Assembly: GCF_030733265.1 (NCBI RefSeq)
Contig: NZ_JASHJI010000004.1
Coordinates: 1-64,000, forward strand
DNA: 64,000 bases
From: Roseibium sp. MMSF_3412
GTDB lineage: Bacteria > Pseudomonadota > Alphaproteobacteria > Rhizobiales > Stappiaceae
Reading direction: 5' to 3'
The translations under genes were made by a program, and so were the position numbers. Of this stretch, positions 17,320 to 26,839 are shown one piece after another (position 1 is the stretch's first letter; every line of letters starts with the position of its first letter). The notes under the pieces were generated by a model. That model ran no database searches, was not told the origin of the DNA, and was given only the letters and a program-made list of their open reading frames with translations.

Positions 17320-18714
17320 ATGCCGGCCCTCAGACTACCCCAGCCACTCAGGTTTCTCGAACGCCTGCGCGTGATGCAGGAAGAAGAAAGACAGCAGGCC
17401 CTTTCAAACCCCTTCCTGGCTCAGGCGCTCGAAAAGGAAAAGATGGAGGGGCACCGGCTGGCGATCATTGCCCGGACGGTCGCGCTGATCCTGATCGGGC
17501 TCCTGCTGCCCTTTCTGAATTTCAGCCCGAGCGTGCTCTTCTACGAAGCCACGCTGCTGATGTTCATCGCCCTTGGCTGGCTGCAACTGCGCCTTGCGAG
17601 TGTCGGGTACTCGAAGTCCGAGCTGTTGCTGATCTTTGCAGATATCGGCCTGCTGACACTCCTGTTCGTCACACCGAACCCCTTCCTGAGCCAGGAAGTG
17701 CCGACGGCCTTCATGTACCGGTTCGACAATTTCATCTACTTCTTCATTTTCCTTGCACTCGGGACGCTGGCCTATTCGTATCGGACTGTCTGGGCAATGG
17801 GCACCTGGATTGTCGTGCTCTGGCTGCTCGGTTCCGTCGGTGTTTCCTGGATAGGACACAAGATACCGGATTTGAGCACCGCTGCGGCGAGTGCATTTGC
17901 AGGATATCCCCTTATAGAAGACGAACTGGACCCGAACAGCGTTCAACCCGGGGTGCGCGTTCAGGAACTGGTTGTGATGCTGATCGTCGCCGCGATCCTC
18001 GCCATCAAGGGATGGCGCTCCAACCAGCTTTTGATGCGCCAGGCGAACATTGCCGCCGAGCGCGCGAACCTGTCGCGATACTTCCCCTCCAGCCTCGTCG
18101 ATGTTCTGGCATCCACCGATCGCGATATCGGCGCGGTGCGCACGCAGGACGTCGCCGTCCTCTTCACCGACATCGTCGGCTTCACGAAATTTGCGGAAGA
18201 CCATTCACCGGAGGAGGTGATGGAGCTGCTGCGTCACTATCATGCCTTCGTGGAGCGATCGATCTTCCAGAACGGCGGTACGCTCGACAAATACCTGGGC
18301 GACGGGGTCATGGCGACATTCGGCACACCGGAAACCGGCCCCGGCGATGCGGCCAACGCGCTCAAGGCAGCCATGCAGTTGATCGAGGAAACCGAAAGCT
18401 TCAACAAGGACCGCGAAGCGCACGGACAGGTCCCGGTCAACGTGTCGATCGGCGTTCACTTCGGGCCGGTGATCCTGGGCGATATCGGTCCGTCCCGCAG
18501 ACTGGAGTTTGCCGTTGTCGGCGACACGGTCAACGTCGCGAGCAGGCTCGAAGCCTCGACCCGCGAACTCGGGTGCAAATGCGTCGTCAGCGAGGAACTG
18601 ATGCGCCGGGCCGGGCTGAACGGGGACGCCAGCGAACCTGCAACCAGGTTCGCGCACCGAAAGCCGATCAAGCTCCGAGGACGGCAAAACGAAATCGATG
18701 TCTGGACGGTTTGA
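17320..18714 (+). CDS. Class III adenylate/guanylate cyclase with N-terminal membrane domain
   Basis: A 464-residue integral membrane cyclase. An N-terminal part carries about five to six hydrophobic segments (roughly 48-240), followed by a class III catalytic domain (about 265-460). Metal-binding Asp residues sit in VLFTDIVGFTKF and LDKYLGDGVMATFG, and the transition-state Asn/Arg in VVGDTVNVASRLEAS. All catalytic elements are present, so it should be active, making cAMP most likely; specificity is inferred. GGAG precedes the ATG at 17320. It begins 160 bp after MITE copy A, so the element may sit in its promoter region. Confidence 0.9.
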   Translation: MPALRLPQPLRFLERLRVMQEEERQQALSNPFLAQALEKEKMEGHRLAIIARTVALILIGLLLPFLNFSPSVLFYEATLLMFIALGWLQLRLASVGYSKSELLLIFADIGLLTLLFVTPNPFLSQEVPTAFMYRFDNFIYFFIFLALGTLAYSYRTVWAMGTWIVVLWLLGSVGVSWIGHKIPDLSTAAASAFAGYPLIEDELDPNSVQPGVRVQELVVMLIVAAILAIKGWRSNQLLMRQANIAAERANLSRYFPSSLVDVLASTDRDIGAVRTQDVAVLFTDIVGFTKFAEDHSPEEVMELLRHYHAFVERSIFQNGGTLDKYLGDGVMATFGTPETGPGDAANALKAAMQLIEETESFNKDREAHGQVPVNVSIGVHFGPVILGDIGPSRRLEFAVVGDTVNVASRLEASTRELGCKCVVSEELMRRAGLNGDASEPATRFAHRKPIKLRGRQNEIDVWTV

Positions 18715-18761
18715 CCCGAACCACGTGTGCCTTCGCTGACTCCACATCATTCACCTGCGCC

Positions 18762-18800
18762 CTAGGTTCAGGGGCAGGACCCATTGGTTTGGATGAGAGG
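18762..18800 (+). repeat. Degenerate end of the MITE-like repeat family
   Basis: CTAGGTTCAGGGGCAGGACCC is followed by ATTGGTTTGGATGAG. The TTGGTTTGGAT stretch also occurs just inside the left end of the 16889 element, and the GGACCC core matches its terminus. It sits 47 bp after the cyclase stop. Probably a decayed solo end. Confidence 0.45.
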
Positions 18801-18874
18801 CGCTGTCTCCTCAACGGCGGGGACACGCTACGGAACGGACGCGCCAATTGAATATTTTCGAGCAAACCGAGCCG

Positions 18875-19393
18875 ATGAAGCTGGGACCGTATCTCTATCT
18901 CGCGGACGCGGATCTCCACCTTCTTTCGGTGTTCGATGACCTGAAATACGATCGCTCGGACGCCGACATGCTGTCACCGGCGATGCGCCGCCATGTGGTC
19001 CAGCGGCTCGAAAAACTCGGCTACAAGCAAACCTCCGGCACGATTGTGAAACATGCACAAACGGGCATCTGCGGATTGATGCCCAAGTTTCATGCGCTCG
19101 GAGCGTCGCCGTTCGACATCACGCGCTATGCGCCGAAGCAACCCCGGGACTTTTACATCCTGACACCGACACAAACGGCCTGTCAGTTCATCGATGCTTA
19201 TTCCCTCGAAGAGGCCGTCGACCGCGTGAAGGCCCTGATCGAAAAACAGCCGGTCAATCTTCTGAGGCTGCAGGACTTTCTCGAACACAAGTCCGCGCAC
19301 CGGGAGTTCCTGTCCGCCATCGGCCACCTGAAATACGTTCAGCGGATCGCTGTCCAATCCGATCCGCTGCGCAGCATGCGCGCTCTCAGGTGA
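18875..19393 (+). CDS. Hypothetical protein
   Basis: I do not recognise this 172-residue protein. It begins MKLGPYLYLADADLHLL; an in-frame TTG nine codons earlier is a possible alternative start, and neither has a good ribosome site. It is soluble, without signal peptide or membrane segment, of mixed alpha/beta character, and contains two Cys-free halves joined near AGASPFDI-like sequence. It follows the nucleotide cyclase on the same strand at 160 bp, with a degenerate repeat between, so co-function is not implied. Confidence 0.6.
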   Translation: MKLGPYLYLADADLHLLSVFDDLKYDRSDADMLSPAMRRHVVQRLEKLGYKQTSGTIVKHAQTGICGLMPKFHALGASPFDITRYAPKQPRDFYILTPTQTACQFIDAYSLEEAVDRVKALIEKQPVNLLRLQDFLEHKSAHREFLSAIGHLKYVQRIAVQSDPLRSMRALR

Positions 19394-19420
19394 ACCGCCG
19401 GCAAGCGCGCCTTTCCGGTG

Positions 19421-20257
19421 TCAGCCCGGGCTCGGCAAGGGCGGTATCTGGCGCAGATAAAGAATGATCGCAGCGAGGTCTTCCGCCGTCATCCGGTCAT
19501 AATAGCCATAGCCCATCGGCGGCAGCATCGGCTTTCCGTCGGGACGTTTGCCCGCCGTGATCATCTGCGCGAGGTCTTCATCGGAATAACCGGGAATTCC
19601 GTCTTCATGAGGCGTGATGTTCGGCGCGACAGAAACGCCCCAGGGACCGTGGAACTCAAACCCGCCCGCGCCGAGATGCGTCTTGAACATCGGCCCCTTT
19701 TCGCCAAAGGTCGTGTGGCATTCCACGCAATGCGCGACCGGCCCGGCAAGGTATTCGCCATATTCGACCGTGACACCCTGAGGGATCGAAGCAACCGTAT
19801 CGATCGGAGGACCGTAGGCCGGTGGCAGCGGAAAGTTGTAGGTTGATTGCGGTGTCTGGTTATCACTGGCCGGCACCGTCCTTAGAAACATCACGATCGA
19901 CATCAGGTCGTCATCGCTCAGGCCCCGGTAAAGACCAATCGGCATGGGTGGTCCGATGACGCTGCCGTCCGGACGGATGCCCTCGCGGATTGCTTTGGCA
20001 AGCTCTTGATCGCTCCAGCCGGCCACACGGCTGCCGGGGGTGATGTTTACCGCCCAGGCGTCCATCGCGTCGTTCTTTTCGACAAGAAATCCGCCAAGCT
20101 CGTTGGCCATGTCCGGACCGTTCGGGCCCTGGGGCGTGTGGCAGTTGCCGCATGCGGCCGGACCGCGCACAAGGTATTCGCCTCGCTCCAGGCTTGGCTC
20201 GGCATTAGCTGCTGCAGGCAGCAAAACCACCGCCACCACAAGTATTGGCTTTAACAT
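19421..20257 (-). CDS. Diheme c-type cytochrome, exported
   Basis: A 278-residue precursor with signal peptide MLKPILVVAVVLLPAAANA and two heme c attachment motifs, CGNCH (residues 36-40) and CVECH (177-181), each in its own cytochrome c domain with downstream Met-containing loops (GPPMPIG, LPPMGYG) as likely axial ligands. It resembles the cytochrome subunits that accept electrons from periplasmic dehydrogenases. The start at 20257 follows GGGGGGAG; the upstream extension of 21 codons is Lys-rich and unlikely. No dehydrogenase subunits are adjacent, so its electron donor must be elsewhere. Confidence 0.88.
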   Translation of the reverse strand: MLKPILVVAVVLLPAAANAEPSLERGEYLVRGPAACGNCHTPQGPNGPDMANELGGFLVEKNDAMDAWAVNITPGSRVAGWSDQELAKAIREGIRPDGSVIGPPMPIGLYRGLSDDDLMSIVMFLRTVPASDNQTPQSTYNFPLPPAYGPPIDTVASIPQGVTVEYGEYLAGPVAHCVECHTTFGEKGPMFKTHLGAGGFEFHGPWGVSVAPNITPHEDGIPGYSDEDLAQMITAGKRPDGKPMLPPMGYGYYDRMTAEDLAAIILYLRQIPPLPSPG

Positions 20258-20561
20258 TTTCTCCCCCCATTCGTTTTTTCGCTTCTTGTCGGCGAATTTT
20301 GCTTTCAACACCTCCTTCAAATCTGCTCACATATCACTTTGTCACAACTCGCCTCAAATGTATCTATAGGCAAAACTATCCATGTGCTTGATGGCAGGTT
20401 TTTTCAGGACAAATCTTCGACTAAATACTCGGCAGATCGCAGATATACGCGCCAATGCGTCGCGACACGACGCCTCATGTCGATGACAAGGAATCCCTGG
20501 CACGGAATTGAGCTGATGACCGATCCGTTTCGAAGAGATGCTGGCGCAATCGTCAGGCGCG

Positions 20562-21401
20562 TCAATCCGCCTTCAAGGGAAGATTGAACTCGGTGCTTGA
20601 CTGCACATACCAGTTCCCCTCGCTGAAATCGAAAGTCGTCGTCGTGCGGCACCAAGATGCACCGCAGGGGGTCAGCATGATGAGAAGGTCGTGCTGCTGA
20701 AGCCCATACGCTCCCGCATTCTGCGGTTCGACCAGAATTGCGGAGTAGAAATGCGGCACGGTAACATACATGAACGTTACAGCCGATTTGCGTGCATCCT
20801 CACTTGCTGCACTCGCGTTCCTGTTTGACCCAAACGCGGATCCGAAAGTGACCCCGCATTCGCGCAGACGGCCGTCCTCGAAGAATATCACTTCCCAGGC
20901 CGGATGACCTCCGACGACGTCGCGCTCGCTATCTCCCGTTTTGGTGACAGCATACCTGGTTCCGTCCCAAATCTCGTTTTTCCAGCCCAACGCGAAGACA
21001 TCTCCGCGTTCAATGAAGAAGCCTTTTGGTGCGGCCTCGACCAGCCCCTTTTCTCCCCGGTACAAGGCACCGCACAAATCTCGGGTCACTCTAAATATCC
21101 CCCAAAGTCCGGAGATGTCATTTTCCGGGTTCACAATTGAGAACAATCCGAGGAAACGGGCGTAGTCTCCCGTCCCAGCCGCACCCGGTTGGATACGCGC
21201 ATCCTGAGGCAGCAAACCGGGTTCTCCAAACCCAGGCGCACCCTCGATATCGGTCCCCAACACGAAGCTGGACTCAGCCAGCGCTGCTATTGATGATGCG
21301 GAGAGGACCGCGGCAAGCAGAGCCGACACCACGAAACGTCCGACGAGCCCGCCTTTCCGGCAAGATCCGGTTGTTTGCAGCGCTTTGGACCTGTTCGACA
21401 T
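20562..21401 (-). CDS. Hypothetical exported protein
   Basis: A 279-residue protein with a long basic leader and hydrophobic segment (about residues 19-42, ending SSIAALAES), read as a signal peptide. AAAGGAGG precedes the ATG. The mature part has four Cys (in DLCGALYR, RECGVTF, TPCGASWC) that could form two disulfides, and several aromatic-rich strands (WGIFRV, WEVIFFEDG). I recognise no family. It lies between the cytochrome c gene and a GlxA-type regulator, all on the minus strand but with separate spacing. Confidence 0.65.
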   Translation of the reverse strand: MSNRSKALQTTGSCRKGGLVGRFVVSALLAAVLSASSIAALAESSFVLGTDIEGAPGFGEPGLLPQDARIQPGAAGTGDYARFLGLFSIVNPENDISGLWGIFRVTRDLCGALYRGEKGLVEAAPKGFFIERGDVFALGWKNEIWDGTRYAVTKTGDSERDVVGGHPAWEVIFFEDGRLRECGVTFGSAFGSNRNASAASEDARKSAVTFMYVTVPHFYSAILVEPQNAGAYGLQQHDLLIMLTPCGASWCRTTTTFDFSEGNWYVQSSTEFNLPLKAD

Positions 21402-21495
21402 TGCAGCCTCCTTTCGTTACGGAAACCATAGCGCAACACTCACCCTCGCATCAATTCGAGCAACCGACCGAACGCCTTCAATGAGGTTTTGGAAC

Positions 21496-22512
21496 TCACT
21501 TAGCGCGAAAACCGCGCCGGTAGTCGGTCGGGGAGACGTTGAGCGTGCGCATGAAAGCCCGGCGCATGCGTTCCTCGTCGTTGAACCCGCAATGCGCCGC
21601 GACCTGCTTGATGGTTTTTTCGCTTGTTCCAAGAAGGTCCTGGGCCACCTCAATTCGAATGGCTTCGACCGCTTTCGCCGGCGTCAGACCCATCTGCCCG
21701 GTGTACAACCTGGCGAAATTGCGGGCGCTCATGTTCACCTGCGCGGCAAGTTCCTCAACCCTCAGATCCCGGCCCAGGTTTTCCGCGATCCAATGGTGAA
21801 GGTGTTCGAACCGTCCGGTTGAATCCAACAGCTGGCGGCGCAGGACCGGGCTGAATTGCGACTGGCCACCGGCGCGGGCCATGTGCGTGACCATAGACCT
21901 TGCGACCCGAAGCGCCGAACGACGGCCCAGGTCTTCCGCGACAACGGCGAGGGCCATATCAATGCCGGCTGTTATGCCGGCGGAGGTCCAGACATTGCCA
22001 TCCTGAATGTAGATCGGGTCGACCTCCACCGTCACCTCGGGAAAGCACGATTCCAGCGTCTTGCAATCGTCCCAGTGCGTGACCGCTCTTCGGCCGTTGA
22101 GCAGCCCTGCGGCGGCAAGAACCAGCGCACCGGAACAGACCGAGCAGACCCTTTTCGCCCCTGCTGCCAGCGCATTGACCGTTTCGAGCATGCGTGCGTC
22201 ATTCATGACCGTGTTGGCGCCGTCACCCCCGACAACAATCAGCGTGTGGATCTGCTTGCTCAGGTAGTGCGATGCGGGTTCGCTCGGGATCGAAACCACC
22301 GTGTTGGTGTCGATCATCCCGCCGCCAAGCGATGTGACCGCACACGCATAGCCGTTTATCTTTGTTTCCGGATCGCGTGCGTGACTGAAGACCTGCAAGG
22401 GTCCGACAAGATCGAGCAATACGATGTCCGGATAAACGACGAACACCACCTGTCTGGTCTTGTCTGCAGGTTCGGCAACTTTGGCAGAAAAAGAGGTCAT
22501 CTTGTCATTCAT
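21496..22512 (-). CDS. GlxA-family transcriptional regulator (DJ-1/PfpI-like plus AraC HTH)
   Basis: A 338-residue protein of two parts. The first (about 18-185) is a DJ-1/PfpI/class I amidotransferase-like domain with the nucleophile-elbow-like RVCSVCSGALVLAAAGLL. The second (about 235-335) is an AraC HTH ending in a typical second HTH (IKQVAAHCGFNDEERMRRAF). GlxA-type regulators usually sense small nitrogenous metabolites (choline, betaine, arginine, NAD-related compounds); which one is unknown here. It is divergent from the DUF1272/phosphatase-like pair, with a degenerate repeat end in the 62-bp gap. Confidence 0.88.
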   Translation of the reverse strand: MNDKMTSFSAKVAEPADKTRQVVFVVYPDIVLLDLVGPLQVFSHARDPETKINGYACAVTSLGGGMIDTNTVVSIPSEPASHYLSKQIHTLIVVGGDGANTVMNDARMLETVNALAAGAKRVCSVCSGALVLAAAGLLNGRRAVTHWDDCKTLESCFPEVTVEVDPIYIQDGNVWTSAGITAGIDMALAVVAEDLGRRSALRVARSMVTHMARAGGQSQFSPVLRRQLLDSTGRFEHLHHWIAENLGRDLRVEELAAQVNMSARNFARLYTGQMGLTPAKAVEAIRIEVAQDLLGTSEKTIKQVAAHCGFNDEERMRRAFMRTLNVSPTDYRRGFRAK

Positions 22513-22533
22513 GCCATGACGCGCGTTGCTAGT

Positions 22534-22558
22534 CTAGGTTCCGGACCCACTCCCTAGG
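22534..22558 (+). repeat. Degenerate repeat end between glxA-type gene and DUF1272 gene
   Basis: CTAGGTTCCGGACCC followed by ACTCCCTAGG. The CTAGG...GGACCC layout matches the termini at 34595 and 18762 and the MITE ends. The terminal CTAGG/CCTAG pair makes a short inverted repeat in the divergent promoter region. Confidence 0.4.
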
Positions 22559-22574
22559 ATCAAGGAGACCTCAC

Positions 22575-22829
22575 ATGCTGATGCTCAAGCCGAATTGCGA
22601 GTGCTGCGACAAGGACCTTCCTCCGGCGGCGACGGACGCCCGGATATGCACATTCGAATGCACTTTCTGCGCCGATTGCGCCGAAAACCGCTTCGACAAC
22701 ATCTGCCCCAACTGCGGCGGCAATTTTGTTGAGCGGCCGGTGCGGCCCGAAAGACACCTTGTGAAAAATCCGGCTTCGACCAAGCGGTTCACCAAGGCGC
22801 ATCCGCAATGCGCGGATCTGCACGCCTGA
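22575..22829 (+). CDS. DUF1272 small zinc-ribbon-like protein
   Basis: An 84-residue protein with five CxxC-type cysteine pairs or near-pairs (CECCDKDL, CTFECTFCADC, CPNC), which fit one or two zinc sites. This is the DUF1272 pattern (N-terminal LKPNCECCDKDLPP). AAGGAG stands upstream of the ATG. It is followed 14 bp later by a phosphatase-like gene, so the two are likely cotranscribed. Function unknown. Confidence 0.85.
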   Translation: MLMLKPNCECCDKDLPPAATDARICTFECTFCADCAENRFDNICPNCGGNFVERPVRPERHLVKNPASTKRFTKAHPQCADLHA

Positions 22830-22843
22830 AGGAAATCCGTGTC

Positions 22844-23323
22844 ATGCGCGACCCGACCCACATCCTGAACTGGAGGCGGCTTACCGGCAGGATCACGACA
22901 TCCGGACAACCGAGCGAGGCGGAACTGGCCGAGATCAGATCCCTTGGCGTGACCCATGTCGTCAATCTAGGTCCTCATCACAACAAGGGCGCCCTGGAAG
23001 ACGAACCGGAAACCGTCGCCGGCCTTGGAATGCAATACGTCTACATTCCGGTTGAGTTCGACTGTCCCACCGATGCCGACTTCGACGCGTTCCGGCGAAC
23101 GCTCGAAGGATTGAAGGACACTTCAATCCACGTGCACTGCATCTACAATGCGCGGGTCAGCGCCTTCTTTTATCGCTATGCCAGGACCGGGCATGTCCTG
23201 CCGGAAACCGAAGCCTTTGAGAACATGGACGGCATCTGGAGGCCCGGTGCCGACTGGGCCGAATTTATCGGCAACCCGGATGCTTCCGATCAGCCCAACC
23301 GGTATGCGGGCGAAGACTACTGA
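22844..23323 (+). CDS. Protein tyrosine phosphatase-like protein
   Basis: A 159-residue protein of the dual-specificity/DUF442-like phosphatase fold. It begins near DPTHILNWRRLTGRITTSGQPSEAEL, the usual opening of this group. The signature loop reads VHCIYNARVSAF: a Cys followed by four residues and Arg, one shorter than the classical C-x5-R but typical of the DUF442/beta-lactamase-hydrolase-like branch. The start at 22844 has AAGGAA upstream; the frame from 22808 overlaps the DUF1272 gene. Substrate unknown. Confidence 0.72.
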   Translation: MRDPTHILNWRRLTGRITTSGQPSEAELAEIRSLGVTHVVNLGPHHNKGALEDEPETVAGLGMQYVYIPVEFDCPTDADFDAFRRTLEGLKDTSIHVHCIYNARVSAFFYRYARTGHVLPETEAFENMDGIWRPGADWAEFIGNPDASDQPNRYAGEDY

Positions 23324-23531
23324 GTTGAAGGTGACGCGATTGCAATTCAAGATTTGCAACAAAATTACTGTACTTCTGCCGAATGCCGCGCAAACATCTA
23401 TTTGACATTAAATGCATTGATAGAAATAACGATGCTCCGGACCCAATTTCCGTTTAATCACCTGCCCTTTCACAAATTTATTTTTATCTAACCTCGTTGC
23501 TTTACACTCAAATACTGAGTTGTGAGGCGGA

Positions 23532-26500
23532 ATGGAATTCAAGGCGCTTAAGAATAACTTCATGGACTTGATGGGTGACGCGGTCGCAGTCGGGCAACTG
23601 CTGCCGGGTGCGTCGACTGTCCATCTTGTTCATGTCAACCGCGCCTTTTCAGACCTCTTCGGATACCGGCCGGAGGATGTTCTCGGCCGCGACATGGCCT
23701 GTCTTTTCGACGAGACCCGCTCGCGCACAAGCGGCGGCCCGGATCTCCAAGAAGTCGTTGAACAGGGCAAGGCACATGTTGTGGAAGACGACTGTCTTCG
23801 CTCCGACGGAAGCCGTGTCCGGGTGAGCATTTCGTTTGTCGCAGCCGAGAATACCGAAGACGGTGGCCAGTTTCTGTGCGCGACCTTCCGGCAGACCGGC
23901 GAACGCGCGCAAGCGGACGGGGCGCTCTCCGAAAGCGACCGCCTCAGGGCCGCACTGAACGCCTTCCCCGACCCGGTCGCCCTTTATGACAAAGACAAGC
24001 GGCTCCGTTTCTGGAACAAGGCCTTTGCCGGTTCGTTGTCGGAAACCCCGGCAGACATAAGGGCCGGTATGAGCCTTGAGGAGCTGTTGCGGATCGGACT
24101 GGAAAACGGCCGATTTGCCGAGGCGCAGGGCCAGGAAGAAGCCTGGCTGCAGAAACAGATCCTCTTTGCCGAAACCGCAGAACCTGCATCCGACCTTGAA
24201 CTGGCGGGCGATATTCACCAACGGGTGCTGCGCAGCCGGACCGCGAATGGAGACCTCCTGGTCGTTCGTTTCGACACGACGAAGATCTCGCAGGAGCGAA
24301 AGGCGTCGGACCGCACGCACACACGGCTGGTTGCGGCGCTGAATGCCTATCCGGATCCGATCGTCATCTACGACAAGGACCTGAATCTCGTCCGCTGGAA
24401 TGACGGCTATGCCGCATCCGTTACGGACAATCCGGACGACCTGAACGAGGGCATGCATCTTCGGGATGTCCTGCGCCTTGCGGTCGAGCACGGACGCTAT
24501 CCGGAGGCTGTCGGGCAGGAAGACGCCTGGGTGGATGGCATCATGACACCCGAGAATTTGGGCAGCGGTTGGGAAGACGTCGAACTGGACGGCGACGTTC
24601 ATCACCGGCTGTTGCGGTCGAGATCCTCGAATGGCGACTACGTCGTTATCCGGCTAAACTCAACGGAATTCGTGCGGCAAAAGCGCACCGCCGAGGCGGC
24701 ACAGGCCCGATTGCTGGCTGCCCTGAATGCCTATCCCGCGCCCTTTGTCATCTATGATTCAGACGATTGTCTTGTTGTCTGCAACGACGCCTATCGCGCC
24801 TCCATGACCAACGATCCGGACGAGCTGAAAGCAGGCATGCACAGAACACTCGTGGCGCGGATCGCCATCGCGGCCGGCAAGATTGCCAATGCGCTCGGCC
24901 GCGAAGAAGAGTGGATGTCCAACGATCACCAGGATGTCGATGTCGCCAAGCCGGTACAGGACCTCGAACTTCCCGGAGACGTTCATCACCGGCTTCTGCG
25001 AACGCGCGTCGAAAACGGCGATCTGGTCATGCTCCGCATCGACACAACCGAACTGGTGCGCCAGCGCCGGGCCCTGGAGGAGACCCAGGATCGCCTGTTC
25101 GCGGCAATCAACGCTTACCCGGATCCTTTTGCGATCTACGATGAAAACCACAAACTGGTCATCTGGAACCCGGCCTATGCGGTGTCAATGTCAGACGATC
25201 CCGGCGAGATCAGCGCGGGTGCCAGTCTGAAAGACCTTCTTGTCAAAGCCGCGGAATGCGGCCGTATCCCCGCCGCCATCGGGCGCGAAACGGAATGGGT
25301 GGAAACGTACTACACACCGGATGTTCTTGAGCCCGGTGTCGAGGATTTCGAGTTTTCAGACGATCAGCACCACCGCATGGTGCGCTCACGCACCGAAAAG
25401 GGCGAATATGTCGTCCTGCGCCTGAACATCACGGAGGTCGTTCGCCAGCGCCGGGCCCTGGAACAATATTCCGCGCGACTGGAGAAGGCGAACCAGGAGA
25501 TTACCTACAAGGCGCTTCACGACGACCTGACGGGCCTCGGCAACCGGCGCTATCTCACCCAGAAATTTGAGGATTTCGTTCGGCGGCGGGACCAAGCGGG
25601 CGGCGAGATCGCTGCCCTGCACATCGATCTGGACCGTTTCAAGCAGATCAACGACACGATGGGACATGCTGCCGGCGACGAGGTGCTGCTGGACATCTCA
25701 CGGCGCATTCTTGCCAGGGTCGAGGCCGAAGATGTCGTCGCCCGCATCGGCGGCGATGAATTCGTGGTGCTGCTTTACGTCACCGGCGATGCCGGCCGGC
25801 CCGAACAGCTTGCCAATGTGCTGCTTGAGGACCTTGCGCGCCCGATGCGATATGAGGGAAAGATCTGCCGTTTCGGTGCCTCGATCGGCCTCGCGCGGAC
25901 ACCGCTTGCGGATGTCGACCAGCTCCTGACGAATTCCGACGTCGCGCTCTACAAGGCCAAGCGGCGCGGGCGGGGTCAACTCGGTATCTTCGATCGCGCT
26001 GACCTTGCAGAGGTGCAGCGCACGAAGGAAATTGCCGACGATCTGCTGCGCGCGATCGAAAACGATGAATTCGTGCCTTTCTATCAGCCCCAGGTGAATG
26101 CGGTGACACGGCAGGTCGTCGGGATCGAGGCGCTGGCGCGCTGGCATCACCCGGAAAAGGGCATCCTGACGCCCGCTGCCTTTCTCTCGGTCGCAACGGA
26201 CCTGCATGTTGCAGCCGACATCGACCGGATGATCTTTGAACGTGCGGTGCAGGAATGCCAGCAGGCCTTCGGCGCCTACGGCGAACCGCTGTCGCTGTCG
26301 TTCAACGTGAGTGAAAACCGGATCAACGACAGCGAAATAAAGGCCATCCGCGATTGCGTGAACGCTTATTCCGGCCAGATCAGCTTCGAGCTTCTGGAGA
26401 CCATCTTTCTTGAAGAGCAGGACGATGACTTTCTGGCCCGCCTCCGCGACTTGCGTGACCTGGGGGTCGGCATCGAGGTTGACGATTTCGGCAGTGGCCG

Positions 26501-26798
26501 CGCCTCGGTCGTCGCGCTGCAGCGGATCAATCCGGACCGCCTGAAAATCGACCGGCGGCTCGTTTCGCTGGTTGCAGAAGGCAGCGGCGGGCTGCGCCTT
26601 CTGCGTTCGATCATCGAAATCGGCCAGGCGCTTGAGCTGGGCGTGACCGCCGAGGGGGTGGAGACACGCGAACAGGCCGAGATCCTGACCCGGCTCGGCT
26701 GCGACAGGTTGCAAGGCTATTACTTTGCCAGACCCATGGCATTTTCAGATCTGCTGAATTTCCTGGATACGCCCGACAGTCTGGTCCGGGGGGCGTAG
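23532..26798 (+). CDS. Multi-PAS GGDEF-EAL cyclic-di-GMP enzyme
   Basis: A 1088-residue protein without membrane segments. A PAS domain (about 15-125) is followed by four tandem PAS_7-like units starting near residues 136, 263, 391 and 519, each about 127 residues and opening with RL-AALNAYPDP-IYDKD-type sequence and closing with RSRTxNGD. Then comes the GGDEF domain (HDDLTGLGNRR near 660, intact GGDEF at 740-744) and the EAL domain (EAL at 866-868, with the metal-site Asn in SFNVSENR and Asp-Asp in VDDFGSG). Both catalytic signatures are intact, so it may make and/or degrade c-di-GMP. The near-identical PAS repeats are unusual. It stands alone. Confidence 0.92.
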   Translation: MEFKALKNNFMDLMGDAVAVGQLLPGASTVHLVHVNRAFSDLFGYRPEDVLGRDMACLFDETRSRTSGGPDLQEVVEQGKAHVVEDDCLRSDGSRVRVSISFVAAENTEDGGQFLCATFRQTGERAQADGALSESDRLRAALNAFPDPVALYDKDKRLRFWNKAFAGSLSETPADIRAGMSLEELLRIGLENGRFAEAQGQEEAWLQKQILFAETAEPASDLELAGDIHQRVLRSRTANGDLLVVRFDTTKISQERKASDRTHTRLVAALNAYPDPIVIYDKDLNLVRWNDGYAASVTDNPDDLNEGMHLRDVLRLAVEHGRYPEAVGQEDAWVDGIMTPENLGSGWEDVELDGDVHHRLLRSRSSNGDYVVIRLNSTEFVRQKRTAEAAQARLLAALNAYPAPFVIYDSDDCLVVCNDAYRASMTNDPDELKAGMHRTLVARIAIAAGKIANALGREEEWMSNDHQDVDVAKPVQDLELPGDVHHRLLRTRVENGDLVMLRIDTTELVRQRRALEETQDRLFAAINAYPDPFAIYDENHKLVIWNPAYAVSMSDDPGEISAGASLKDLLVKAAECGRIPAAIGRETEWVETYYTPDVLEPGVEDFEFSDDQHHRMVRSRTEKGEYVVLRLNITEVVRQRRALEQYSARLEKANQEITYKALHDDLTGLGNRRYLTQKFEDFVRRRDQAGGEIAALHIDLDRFKQINDTMGHAAGDEVLLDISRRILARVEAEDVVARIGGDEFVVLLYVTGDAGRPEQLANVLLEDLARPMRYEGKICRFGASIGLARTPLADVDQLLTNSDVALYKAKRRGRGQLGIFDRADLAEVQRTKEIADDLLRAIENDEFVPFYQPQVNAVTRQVVGIEALARWHHPEKGILTPAAFLSVATDLHVAADIDRMIFERAVQECQQAFGAYGEPLSLSFNVSENRINDSEIKAIRDCVNAYSGQISFELLETIFLEEQDDDFLARLRDLRDLGVGIEVDDFGSGRASVVALQRINPDRLKIDRRLVSLVAEGSGGLRLLRSIIEIGQALELGVTAEGVETREQAEILTRLGCDRLQGYYFARPMAFSDLLNFLDTPDSLVRGA

Positions 26799-26839
26799 GC
26801 GGGATCAACCGTGTCTGTTCCACCGCAATATGTGCGGGC

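Noticed and set aside
17280..18851. 523-residue frame overlapping the nucleotide cyclase in another frame
   Set aside because: Arg/Pro/Gly-rich translation without motifs, while the cyclase frame has all catalytic residues.
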